Shown here one piece after another: positions 47,035 to 57,017 of a stretch of 64,000 bases of DNA. The DNA comes from Arabidopsis thaliana (lineage: Eukaryota > Streptophyta > Magnoliopsida > Brassicales > Brassicaceae): NCBI RefSeq assembly GCF_000001735.4, contig NC_003071.7, positions 1,747,001 through 1,811,000 on the forward strand, in the 5' to 3' direction. A program made the position numbers and the translations under genes. The stretch's first letter is position 1. Each line of letters begins with the position of its first letter. A model generated the notes under the pieces. It made no database searches. It was not told the DNA's origin and saw only the letters and a program-made list of their open reading frames with translations.

Positions 47035-48069
47035 ATGGAGGATCGGTTCTCCACTATCACCAATCTTCATGGAGATCGTAAACAGGTAATTTCAAATTTC
47101 AAATTCATTTTTCAATTTAGGTTTAGAATTGAATCGAATTGGAGATTTTGATTCAATTGATTAGCAATTACAGCTCAAATTAGGGTTTATCATGTGAGAT
47201 CTACATTGATTGGATTAATAAGCTATCTAAAATTAGGATTCTTCATGATGTTGTTTGGGGAAAATTGAAATTCTGAATAGAATTAGAAGTTTTACAGAAT
47301 CATTTGATACAATTGTGTAGTTATTGATGAATCTCTATGTATTGTGTATTCTAAACGTTGTTTTGCTTTGTGATAATTTGCAGGCAATATTTGGAGTCTA
47401 TGTTGGTCATGGAGGAGTTAAAGCGGCTGAGTTTGCAGCTAAGAACTTAGATAAGAACATTGTAGAAGAAGTAGTTGGTAAAAGACACGAGTTGGAGATA
47501 GCTGAAGCGGTGGAAACGTAGTTACTTGACTACAGACACAACGTTTCTTAAGGAGGAAGGTTTTAAGGGTGGTTCATCCTGTGTCACGGCTTTGGTTAGC
47601 GAAGGGAGCCTTGTTGTGTCAAACGCCGGTGACTGTCGTGCTGTTATGAGTGTAGGAGGTGTAGCTAAAGTTTTATTTTCTGATCATTGTCCGTCTAGAG
47701 ATGATGAACGGAAAAGAATTGAAACCACGGGAGGATATGTTGATACGTTTCACGTTGTGGAGAATCCAGGGATCCTTAGTTGTGCCAAGAGGAATCGGAG
47801 ATGCTCAACTTAAGAAATGGGTTATAGCTGAACCAGAGACAAAGATCTCGAGAGTTGAGCATGACCATGAGTTCTTAATCTTGGCATCACATGGTTTATG
47901 GGATAAGGTGAGTAACCAAGAAGCAGTAGACATTGCTCGTCCCTTCTGCTTACGAACCGAGAAGCCATTGTTGTTAGCAGCTTGTAAGAAGCTTGTTGAT
48001 CTCTCGGCTTCACGAGGCTCGTTTGATGATATCAGTGTGATGTTGATCCCATTGCGCCAGTTCATATAG
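47035..48069 (+). pseudogene. Clade B (AP2C-like) protein phosphatase 2C fragment, broken
   Basis: Exon 47035-47085 (MEDRFSTITNLHGDRKQ) splices with a GT-AG intron to 47384: [44 protein letters not shown], an [18 protein letters not shown] block, FLILASHGLWDKVSN, and SRGSFDDISVMLIPLRQ to the stop at 48067. Two one-base frameshifts (about 47515 and about 47745) break it. Two metal-binding Asp residues of the PP2C family are also replaced (the usual YDGHGG is YVGHGG, the usual SDGLWD is SHGLWD). The N-terminal third of such proteins is missing. Resembles the locus I remember as At2g05050 (annotated PP2C). Not an active phosphatase. Confidence 0.85.
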
Positions 48070-48199
48070 AAAAGAGAGGCATCTTAGAAGATGTTAGATA
48101 TATGACATTAGAATTTCTATGATTTAGTCCTTTTGTTTTACTTAATTCACTCATTCCAAGGTTTTTTCGAGTCATTTTCAAGGTTTCATCCTCAAAGGC

Positions 48200-48317
48200 G
48201 AATTCAATAGCAAGGGACATTGCTAAAAGTGTGACAAGGGATGGTCGTTTCAGATCTTATTTAGCTAGAGGAGGCCCTGGATGGTTACTTTCCAGAATTG
48301 AAGAAGACAAGCGAAGA
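48200..48317 (+). pseudogene. Possible RNase-H-like protein tail
   Basis: An open stretch reads NSIARDIAKSVTRDGRFRSY, then LARGGPGWLLSRIEEDKRR and a stop. It looks like the C-terminal end of plant RVT_3/RNase H-like proteins (the usual SVTRD..QSY...GGPSWL pattern). Too short to be sure. Confidence 0.4.
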
Positions 48318-49974
48318 TGACTTTGTGAAATTTTCTTTTCTTTACCTTTGGATTTTTTTTTCCTTTACCTTTGGTTATTGTTTGGAGTTTTCATGCTCTG
48401 TTTTTTTATGGATGTATGCTCTATACTCTGTTTTGACTTTTCAATTAATATTATACCAGACGGCAAAAAAACAATTGAGTGAACAAAGCTAAACTCAATG
48501 TGGCTTATGTTGATCTTGTCTTGTATAAACATTGAGCTTTATGATGGTGCTAAGAATTTGATCGAGTTGGACTCCAATGTTAATGTTGAATGAGCAAACA
48601 AAAAAGTGTTAATTTTATCGAGCTATAAACACATTCGCAGCAAATCAAAGACATACTTGTCCATTAATGAATGTCCAAGAAGTCCAGTCCATATGGTTAT
48701 CTAGTGACTCACATGGTAGTTTCATACTAATACATAAGTTTATACATGAACAAGAAACTATCCAAGCAGTCTAGTCCATATGGTCATCTAATAACTCACA
48801 TGGTAGTTTCATACTAATACATAAGTTTATACGAGGAACAATAAACGTCAATCCAAAGTACATTATCCATTATGACCATTTATCCACATGTGTATAGACA
48901 GTTAAGTAACAATGATATGTAACCAAGTTTCTTGATGTGCATCTCAGGTCTCAAAGTATACTCTAACACTTTACAAGTAGCCATCCACAAGCGACCATTT
49001 CGTGTTGACCATATATAGTTATACTTGTACGGATCAATTACAAATTGAAGAATAGTTATGATTTATAAGGATAACCAAAACCCAAAATTATTAAACTTAA
49101 ATGGACACCATCAATTGAAAAAAAGCGATTGAAAAAATAGTTATTTGAGTTAATAGTCGATGGAAACTATTTTGGGTACAAAAGAGGAAACCAACATACA
49201 AAAGTGGTCACCAAACCTGCAAAAGTACATTGTTCATATGGACAATACAAAATGGATACCACAACATTGGAAATAGAAGCATATAATGAATTTTTGGGTG
49301 TTCAATTAATCTATATTGGATCATACACTTGAAATGATTCATTTGATATGAATACTTTGGCATTGACGAGACGTTAAATACTCAAAAAGCCATATAATTT
49401 GACAGCAAACTTAGAGACAAGTTCAAGTAAAGTACGAGAGGAAGGTAAAGAGAAACGTGTCCAAATATCGTTGTCCACAAAGCTCTGTTCATTTAACACT
49501 GCTAGATCTTCTCGATTGGATTTTAAGTTTTAAATACAAGTCAAAGTTTGATTTTAAATACCAAACATCTCAAGATATAACATAAACGATCACAAGTTCA
49601 AGGGACTAATCTCTTCACCGGTGCGAAGGTTTAATAAATACACAATTATCAATAGTCAATCTCGTTTCATTATCTTTAATCATGTTACGAGAATGGTGAG
49701 TCCATAACACAATCCGTTACACAACCGTCAATTATAATTTCAAATACTAATTTGTCCATAACATATCCATGATAACAAGTCCACATAAATTTGTTCACAT
49801 AAACGTCGCTTTATGGAAATATAACATAGATTTCAGCTAAACAAGGAATCATTTCCTCTAAATGTTTCCTAATAATATAATCTCACAAGAGATGGAGGTT
49901 TCGATTTCAATGGAGACATTCCAGCGATTGAAGCAAACTAGTAGAAAACTTTGTCAAATTCCAACTCCTAAATA

Positions 49975-50205
49975 TCACCAGCCATGCTTAACACCAAATT
50001 TAGCCCAGCTCGAGAAAAAAAAATGTCGAAAGTGAGACTTACGTGAGGAAGATAGATAAGCTGAAAGAAGAATCTTAATCTTTGGTACAAGGTTCGTACT
50101 CAAGTCGAGATTCTTGAGCGATCTTGGTAGCTTCTCTTCCATAGTATTCAGTGCAAGATTTATGATCGCCGAAGATTCGAATCGAGGAATATTTGCGGAC
50201 GCCAT
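49975..50205 (-). CDS. Unidentified short first exon (about 55 codons before a donor)
   Basis: ATG at 50205 opens MASANIPRFESSAIINLALN and TMEEKLPRSLKNLDLS; a consensus donor GTAAGT lies near 50040. No family recognised. It lies in the right part of the Pack-MULE-like element, so may be a captured exon. Confidence 0.3.
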   Translation of the reverse strand: MASANIPRFESSAIINLALNTMEEKLPRSLKNLDLSTNLVPKIKILLSAYLSSSRKSHFRHFFFSSWAKFGVKHGW

Positions 50206-50772
50206 ATCAAATTGGATAAACCAAAGAGTATAGAACCCAACATCACATAACTTTACCTTAGTAATTCAAGAACTTTTTCTCGAAATCTACTCAATTGAAG
50301 TTGAATTAGAGTAACGAAATCCAAATCCATTAAAGAGGAGATTGATATCCCGTCGCCGGAGTCGCAAGGGTATAAAGTGGTTGAGATTACGAAATCGATT
50401 ATTGGAGTTTTACGGTGGAGAGAAGAAGAAAGAAAGTAGTGTAAACCGTAGTGGTGGTAGACAGTGACGGAGGAGATTGATATCCCGTCGTCGGAGTCAC
50501 CTTTTCTGAAACTGTAGTTTAGGTTTTTTCTGGATTTGTTTTTTTTACAGTTCTGGGAAAAATAAAACGAGAGATTATGGTAACTGCAAAATCAAAATCG
50601 TGGGTTCCGTAACCGGAATTGGTTTAATGAAAATGGGTTTGATTTGTTTGGTTATATATAACCGACGATTTGAGGGTAAACAAGTAATTGCAATTAGTCA
50701 AAGTGCCTAATGATTTTTAAGTGCCTAATCATGAACTAACTTTTGAAAAAGTGTCTAATCACGTAATATTCT

Positions 50773-51154
50773 AAAAAAAAATGTATTTCACGATAACATT
50801 AAAATATGAAGCTTATTTGTCAAGTTATCCCATATATCACATTTTATTCAGACAAAAATCTATGAAATCTTTGATCCAACGGTTAGGATCCAATGGATGG
50901 TGGGAGCAACGACATATCCTTCTTTGCAAATTAATGCGAACTTTTTTTTTTCCTCTTTAATTTATTAGGGATCAAAATTGTATATTTTTCATAATACAAT
51001 AAATCACATTTCTAAATTTCTGACCAACTTCAATCTTTCCAGATTTTGTTTTCCTTTTTTGGTGTAAAGTAATTAATATATTACTCTCCCCAAATCCTTA
51101 AGATTTCATTTCACTTTCACCTAGGGTTTTGCTAAGCTTGGTGCCGAAGTAAAT
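50773..51154 (+). promoter_or_regulatory. Upstream region of the kinase gene
   Basis: AT-rich, about 380 bases between the element end and the kinase ATG. The last 60 bases (CCTTAAGATTTCATTTCAC, TAGGGTTTTGC) look like a leader. No certain TATA box. Confidence 0.4.
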
Positions 51155-52102
51155 ATGAGAATTGATCTTTCTGTTCCAAAGGTGGGGGCAGAGTTAGAAC
51201 TCAACAAGGTTCTCGGAAAAGGTTCGTCTGGTTCGGTGAGTCTCATCAAGTACAAGAGTCGACTCGACGGCCAAACACTTTACGCCGCGGTGAAAACCTC
51301 CAACATAATTCACGCCGACTCTCTCCTCAAAGAGTTTCAGATCTTGTCCGAATTCAAAGGCTGTTCGAGAATCGTCCAATGCTATGGGACAAAAGTACAA
51401 GAGACAATCAACGAAGAAGGTGACGTAGAGTTCACGATTCCCATGGAATATGCATCTGGAGGAAGCTTGAGACATTTTATGAGTAGATTCAAGGACATGA
51501 AATTGCCTGATGCTTTGATCAGAAGGTTTACGCGTATGATCCTCGAGGGTTTAGCAGTTATTCATGGACACGGTTATGTTCACTGCGATCTAAAACCCGA
51601 AAACATCCTTGTTTTCCCGAGTTTCGAGTTAAAGATTTCTGATTTCGGGTTGTCTAAAAGAGAAGGAGATAGTAAATGGTGGCTTCCTAGTCATCCGTTT
51701 GCGGGAACACCGGTATATATGTCGCCTGAATCGATTTCTAACGGCGAAACAAGGAGAGGTTTGGATTTATGGTCATTAGGATGTGTGGTGTTGGAGATGT
51801 ACACTGGAAAGAGACCATGGTGGGATAAGAACTATGACTTGGGAGATCTTAAGAAAGGTTCCATGCCATTGATTTCGAAAGATATTCCTTGTGATGCAAA
51901 ACTCTTTGTGATGACTTGCTTCGCGTCGGAGACTAACAAGAGAAAAAACGCTTTCACATTGTTGAGGCATTGCTTCTTGCGTGGGGATGTTAATAAGATC
52001 ATAGAGCCTCTCGTGAAGAGTAAGAATTCTAATGATATAGCACTAGAGTTGGAGAATATTGAACACAGGCTTTCGCAACTTAGGTGTATTAGTGGTGGAT
52101 AG
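51155..52102 (+). CDS. Ser/Thr protein kinase, plant MAPKKK-like intronless clade
   Basis: Intronless, 315 residues, complete. The kinase domain fills nearly the whole protein: glycine loop GKGSSGSV (residues 22-29), catalytic Lys in YAAVKTS (about 47), HCDLKPEN (about 148-155, Arg of HRD replaced by Cys), DFG in ISDFGLSK (about 169), GTPVYMSPES activation end (about 188), and DLWSLGCVVLEMYTGKRPWW. No signal peptide or membrane segment, so probably cytosolic or nuclear. The HCD form is shared with MAPKKK17-20-type kinases, and the overall match is to a small Brassicaceae clade of such kinases (AT2G05060 in my memory of this locus). Substrate unknown. The gene lies tail to tail with LHCB2, about 330 bases apart. 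Confidence 0.9.
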   Translation: MRIDLSVPKVGAELELNKVLGKGSSGSVSLIKYKSRLDGQTLYAAVKTSNIIHADSLLKEFQILSEFKGCSRIVQCYGTKVQETINEEGDVEFTIPMEYASGGSLRHFMSRFKDMKLPDALIRRFTRMILEGLAVIHGHGYVHCDLKPENILVFPSFELKISDFGLSKREGDSKWWLPSHPFAGTPVYMSPESISNGETRRGLDLWSLGCVVLEMYTGKRPWWDKNYDLGDLKKGSMPLISKDIPCDAKLFVMTCFASETNKRKNAFTLLRHCFLRGDVNKIIEPLVKSKNSNDIALELENIEHRLSQLRCISGG

Positions 52103-52435
52103 ACTTACATTCTTAGCTCAAAATGCTTTCAGCTAACTTTATATAAAAAAATGCAATTGTTCATTGTTCGAAATGTTGAACTTAATCGATTTTAGCTGCA
52201 TTTATTTTACACAAAATCTGTCAACTACTCATTAAAATTGTTTATGTATGGTCCAGGTAAATCTAATATTCGCTCAGCTTATATGAACCTGTCATGTGAT
52301 TTTGACTCTTGCCAATAAATAAAAAAAATCAAGTCCCAAGAAACATCATTAAGTGCCAAATTCACATCAAACGTCAATATTACACAATCACGAGTTTACA
52401 AAGCAGAGAGATTATGAAGCAAATACATAAGATAA

Positions 52436-53329
52436 TTACTTTCCGGGGACAAAGTTAGTAGCGTAAGACCAGGCGTTGTTAGCCACAGGATCAGCCAAAT
52501 GATCAAATAAGTTCTCAATGGGACCTTTACCAGTAACAATGGCTTGGACAAAGAATCCAAACATAGAGAACATGGCAAGACGACCGTTCTTGAGCTCCTT
52601 CACCTTCAGCTCAGAGAAAGCCTCTGGATCCTCAGCCAAGTTCAATGGGTCGAACGCACCTCCGGGATAAAGCGGGTCAAGTCCTTCTCCGAGTGGTCCA
52701 CCTCCGATTCTGTAGCCTTCAATGAACCCCATGAGCACAACTTGAACAGCCCAGATGGCTAAGATGCTTTGCGCGTGGATCAAGTTAGGGTTTCCGAGGT
52801 AATCAAGACCTCCTTCTGAGAAAATCTGAGAGCCTGCCTTGAACCACACGGCTTCTCCGAATTTAACACCGTTCTTGGAGAGAATTTCAGGGAATGTGCA
52901 TCCGAGAGCACCCAACATAGCCCATCTGCTGTGGATTACTTCAAGCTCACGGTTCTTAGCGAATGTCTCCGGGTCAGCCGAGAGTCCAGCGGTGTCCCAG
53001 CCGTAGTCTCCGGGGTATTCTCCAGTTAAGTAAGACGGTGTGTTCTCCGAGAATGGTCCCAAGTACTTGGGACGGTCTGGTCCATACCTGTTACAAAATT
53101 ATATTGCATTTGGTGATTAGACAGATCTAAACAACTAAGGATTACTTAAGACATATAAGAGGGAGAGAGGATAAATTTGGTACCAGATGCTTTGGGGAGT
53201 AGACTTGACGGTACGACGCATGGTCACACGGCCACCGCCCAAGACGCCCACCTTTTGGATGAGGTCGCTGGAGGGCTTGAGAGCCGTTTGGCCGGCGAAG
53301 GAGGATTGTTGGATAGCTGATGTGGCCAT
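52436..53329 (-). CDS. LHCB2: Light-harvesting chlorophyll a/b-binding protein LHCB2 (LHCII type II)
   Basis: Two exons, 53329-53184 and 53087-52436, joined in phase by a 96-base GT-AG intron at the usual LHCB2 position (SIW|YGPDR); 265 residues, as in Arabidopsis LHCB2. Plastid transit peptide (about residues 1-37) precedes [10 protein letters not shown], the type II N-terminus whose Thr is phosphorylated by STN7 in state transitions. The WYGPDR trimer motif follows. The three thylakoid helices are visible: B ([16 protein letters not shown]), C ([17 protein letters not shown]) and A ([16 protein letters not shown]), with the chlorophyll-ligating Glu/Arg pairs intact. Binds chlorophyll a/b and xanthophylls in the photosystem II antenna. 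Paralogues LHCB2.1-2.4 differ mainly in the transit peptide; position suggests AT2G05070 (LHCB2.2). Confidence 0.97.
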
Positions 53330-53590
53330 AATCGTAATCTTTGTTTAACTACAATGAAAGGAAAGGATTGAAGAGAGAGTGTGAGTTATGATGGGATGGT
53401 GAAACCAATTGGGTTTTATAACAGAGTGATTTTCATGTTAGGGGATTATCAAATGTACACGTCAGAGGGTTCTGATTCGTTGAAAGAGTTTAGTTTAGAT
53501 TTCATTGGTCCTATGAGGAGATTGGTAATGGTTGTGGTGGTGCCATCTGGCAATGGAAGATCTTGTGCTTCAGTGAGAGGATAGTGTTTA
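53330..53590 (-). promoter_or_regulatory. LHCB2 leader and core promoter
   Basis: Read on the minus strand: a CT-rich leader (ACTCTCTCTTCAATCC), TTATAAAACC as TATA box (about 53414-53423, roughly 85-95 bases before the ATG), an ATTGG/CCAAT pair at 53404-53411, a GATAATCC I-box-like site (about 53443-53450) and TGACGTGT with an ACGT core (about 53457-53464). This is the usual order in light-regulated Lhcb promoters. Confidence 0.6.
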
Positions 53591-54285
53591 ACACTTATTT
53601 TATTGGATTGTTTTTTGGCTATTCTTTGTGATGATATATCAATAATCCTATCTTCGATTGCGTTTCTTTATCTTTTATCTTAAACCGTGATGACTACTCG
53701 ACCAGACCGGTTTGAACATAAAATTTCAAACCGTGGGTTTTAAAACTTTAATTACAAAACAAAAATGCATGTATTATGGATTGGTTTAAATTAAACTATA
53801 CGATGATATGTACTGGAGGATCCAGAGGTCTATGATTCTTAGTTGCTATTAGAGATGCTTTGTTTCTTCACTACATATTATTTCTTGCATGATTCGCTAT
53901 GTCACACTAAATCATATATTAAAAGCCAACACTTACCAGATCAAGAAGTCAAACTGCAAGTAAATAGAAAAACACACTTTATTTACAGAGGAGGAAAAAT
54001 ATATTTCACAGAACATTACCTAACTTAAGTAATTTTCCTTGGCTATGGCTCTTACAAGAGTCACATAATGGTAGAGAAAGATTACATTTGCTACAAATTC
54101 GAACCTTGTTTCTTACAGAGTTTTTATATATATGGGCCTCCCAAATTAGGCTTAGGTCATGAGCCATTACAATGCAAACACAGTTACAAAATTGAGAAAC
54201 CCAAACGTATAAGTCATTTAGTCAGATCGCTACTATTTATATATAAAATATTACAAGAGTTCATAAAATAAACCAATAATTTTAA
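53591..54285. other. Spacer, no gene recognised
   Basis: AT-rich; only short, non-conserved open frames. May contain distal LHCB2 promoter. Confidence 0.5.
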
Positions 54286-54570
54286 TGGTTCGTCAAATAA
54301 ACTAAATATTGCAATGGTTCAATTAAACGGTTGTAATAGTTTTTTTTAATTTTAATTTTAAGTAATTAAAATTTTAAAAATATATATGAAAAATTATACC
54401 AAGAGGTGCGATCGTATATATTAAATATATCAAAAATTGTAATGGTTCATCAAATAAATTAAAAATTACAACGACTCATTAAACAAAACAAAAATTGCAA
54501 TAATTTATAATAAACTAAATATTGCAATAGTTCAACTAAATAGTTGCAACTTGCGAATGATTATGAGGTG
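54286..54570. repeat. Degenerate repeats of TATTGCAATGGTTCAA type
   Basis: AATAAACTAAATATTGCAAT followed by AGTTCAACTAAA occurs with variation at about 54295, 54440, 54480 and 54515. Confidence 0.6.
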
Positions 54571-54729
54571 ATACAATAAAAAAAAAAACCGTAGAAATTT
54601 TTTATTCAGATTGCAGTTTTCTGAAAATGACAAACGACAAATATATATATTTTAGTTTAAAAAGATTGTTTAAAAGATTGTAACAAATAAAACACAATTG
54701 CAACAAACATTTATTAAAATTATTATTAT

Positions 54730-54950
54730 TAGGTCATGTTTGTTTGATCATTTGGAATTTGTATCCAAATGATCCATCCAAATAATCCATTTGGATGATT
54801 CATCTTAATGATGTTTGTTTGATCATTTGCTAGTTCATCTAAATGCATCATTTAGATGGAGCTTTGTTTGTTTGATCATTTGGATGGATAATTCACATTC
54901 TCATCAATATATAAATGACTAAAATGCCTTATGTTAAGTAACAAATAATC
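54730..54950. mobile_element. MITE-like end with repeated GTTTGTTTGATCATTTG
   Basis: AGGTCATGTTTGTTTGATCA at 54731, then two further GTTTGTTTGATCATTTG copies (about 54812 and 54868), with CATCCAAATAATCC/GGATTATTTGGATG-type palindromes. It looks like a DNA-transposon end; no partner end found. Confidence 0.4.
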
Positions 54951-56025
54951 TATAGCTACATTCTCATATTAATCAAAGTAGAGTTTGAAAAAGAGAGTTT
55001 GGCTTTGATCTTCAAATTTTTTCGTTGTTGATCATTCCCATTTTCAAACTTCAATTTCAGATTACTAAACCTGTAAAGAAAAAAACACATTGGCATTAGA
55101 TTATGAAGCAAAAAAGATACTTTGTTAGATCTTAAATTGTGCTAATGTCAGTAAGTAATGTTCCTCTATGAATCATCACCAATTCTCCAATAAGAGCAAG
55201 CATGCATATTGGCTAGTACTACCTAACGATTCAACCATGACACATTCTCAAAAGTGATTCAATCATGACACAAAATATGAAACAGAAACCAGAGTATGGT
55301 CTTACCAAAATATATCAAGTAACCATCCATATTGGCTATTACTTAACCTCAATGAATCTTAACTCCAAAACTCGATTTCTCATTTACTAAATAGCGTCTT
55401 AACTCCAATTTCAAAGCTAATGTCAGGAAAGAAACAAACAAACTTCATCGATTTCCTTTACTCTATAGTCTATACCATTACTCAATACCATTACTATTAC
55501 TCTATACCATTACTAAACCAAAACACTAAAGCAAACTCATGTTAAAGACTTTTGACAAAAGACACAATCATTATGATAAACCAAGCTTAGAGACCAACCA
55601 ATACTCACGTGTTTCTTAAACTGTTTTCCATTTTAACAATTATGACAAACCAAGCTTAGAGACCAGCCAAAAGTAGAGGTCACAGGATAACAGAGAGCTT
55701 CTTAAATCAAACTATCATTGACAATAAAGATAGTAGACAAAGCTTCTTAAACTCATTCACTTAACAGTTACATATCATCACCAGTTAAACTCCTTAAAAC
55801 AATAACACACTAAACAATTCATAAACGAAAGACACAAAGTAAACACAAAGTTCAATGTCAACAAATTCATAGCAAAAAACGTGTAGATCAAAAGAATATA
55901 TGATGATGACTTACAGTGATTCTTCTTTCAATCCTTAAATCTATATGCTCAAATAGCCAAATCTAGATCCTAGCTTTCTGCATCAAAACACACAAAAGAC
56001 CTATAATCAAAGCAACACAACTAAA
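54951..56025. other. Spacer, no gene recognised
   Basis: AT-rich, low similarity to any family I know. AGCTTAGAGACCA(A/G)CCAA occurs twice (about 55585 and 55650). Confidence 0.5.
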
Positions 56026-56300
56026 GCTAATAGAATAATCAAAGCAACACAAATCAATATAAGCAAAACAAAGCCGTAAACTATAGCTAAGCGAAGAATC
56101 AAAAGCAACACAAAGCAACACAAAGCAATATAAGGAACACAAAGCCGTAAACTAAAGCTAATCGAAGAATCAAAAGCAACACAAAGCAACCAAAGCAACA
56201 CAAAGCCGTAAACTAAAGCTAATCGAAGAATCAAAAGCAACACAAAGCAAGCAAAGCAACACAAAGCCGTAAACTAAAGCTAATCGAAGAATCAAAGTAA
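56026..56300. repeat. Imperfect tandem repeat of about 60 bases, four to five copies
   Basis: CCGTAAACTAAAGCTAATCG followed by AAGAATCAAAAGCAACACAAAG recurs at about 56075, 56145, 56207 and 56267. Confidence 0.85.
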
Positions 56301-56419
56301 CAATGAATTCAAAAAACAAAGTAAAGCAAACCCACAATTAAGCAATGTAACCACGGTGGATCAAACCCAAGAACAAGTGATTGCAACAAGGATACAAAGA
56401 GAAACAACGAGAGAGACAT

Positions 56420-56614
<195 letters not shown>

Positions 56615-56767
56615 AACACAAACCTGTTACACTCCGGCGATGGATCCGACGAGATCTCCGGCGACGGCGAGATCACATTGACCTTGACGACTATGAATCT
56701 CGTTTTTTCTGTTTTGTGTCGAGGAGAAGCTGAAGAAGAGATGTGGTTTTTGGTGTAATTCCATATA

Positions 56768-57017
56768 CAGTAGAAACTCTATAAATTAATAATGCTACGA
56801 CCATGAAATTTTATTAATTTATAGTGATATTAATTTATCCTATAAATTAATAAATATTAATTAATAAGATAAATTAATAAATATTAATTAATAAGATAAA
56901 TTAATAAATATTAATTTAAAGAATATTTACGTAAAAGATAATACTAATTTTTTTAAAATGTTTTTTAATTTAGGTTTTCTCATATTTTGATGTTTGTATA
57001 TTCAATTATGTTAGATA
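56768..57017 (+). mobile_element. Tc1/mariner pogo (Emigrant-like) MITE end, truncated
   Basis: TA then CAGTAGAAACTCTATAAATT at 56768 matches the terminus of Arabidopsis Emigrant/pogo elements. TAAATTAATAAATATTAATT repeats follow. The second terminus is absent before the Helitron end at 57018. Confidence 0.6.

Larger units (their letters stand above)
46707..50772. mobile_element. Pack-MULE-like element carrying a PP2C copy
   Basis: The left end GGGAATGTTACACTATTAGG with GGCACTTT repeats and the inverted right end GAATATTACGTGATTAGACA with AGGCACTT repeats correspond to the ends of the MULE at 29375. A-runs flank both sides, so the 9-base duplication (all A) is only suggestive. Inside: PP2C exons at 47035-48069, a short RNase-H-like piece at 48200-48317, AT-rich spacer 48500-49900, and leader-like DNA near 50335-50510 where GAGGAGATTGATATCCCGTC occurs twice. 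Confidence 0.78.

Noticed and set aside
47035..48069. Functional PP2C gene
   Set aside because: Two frameshifts, missing N-terminus and loss of two metal-binding Asp residues.
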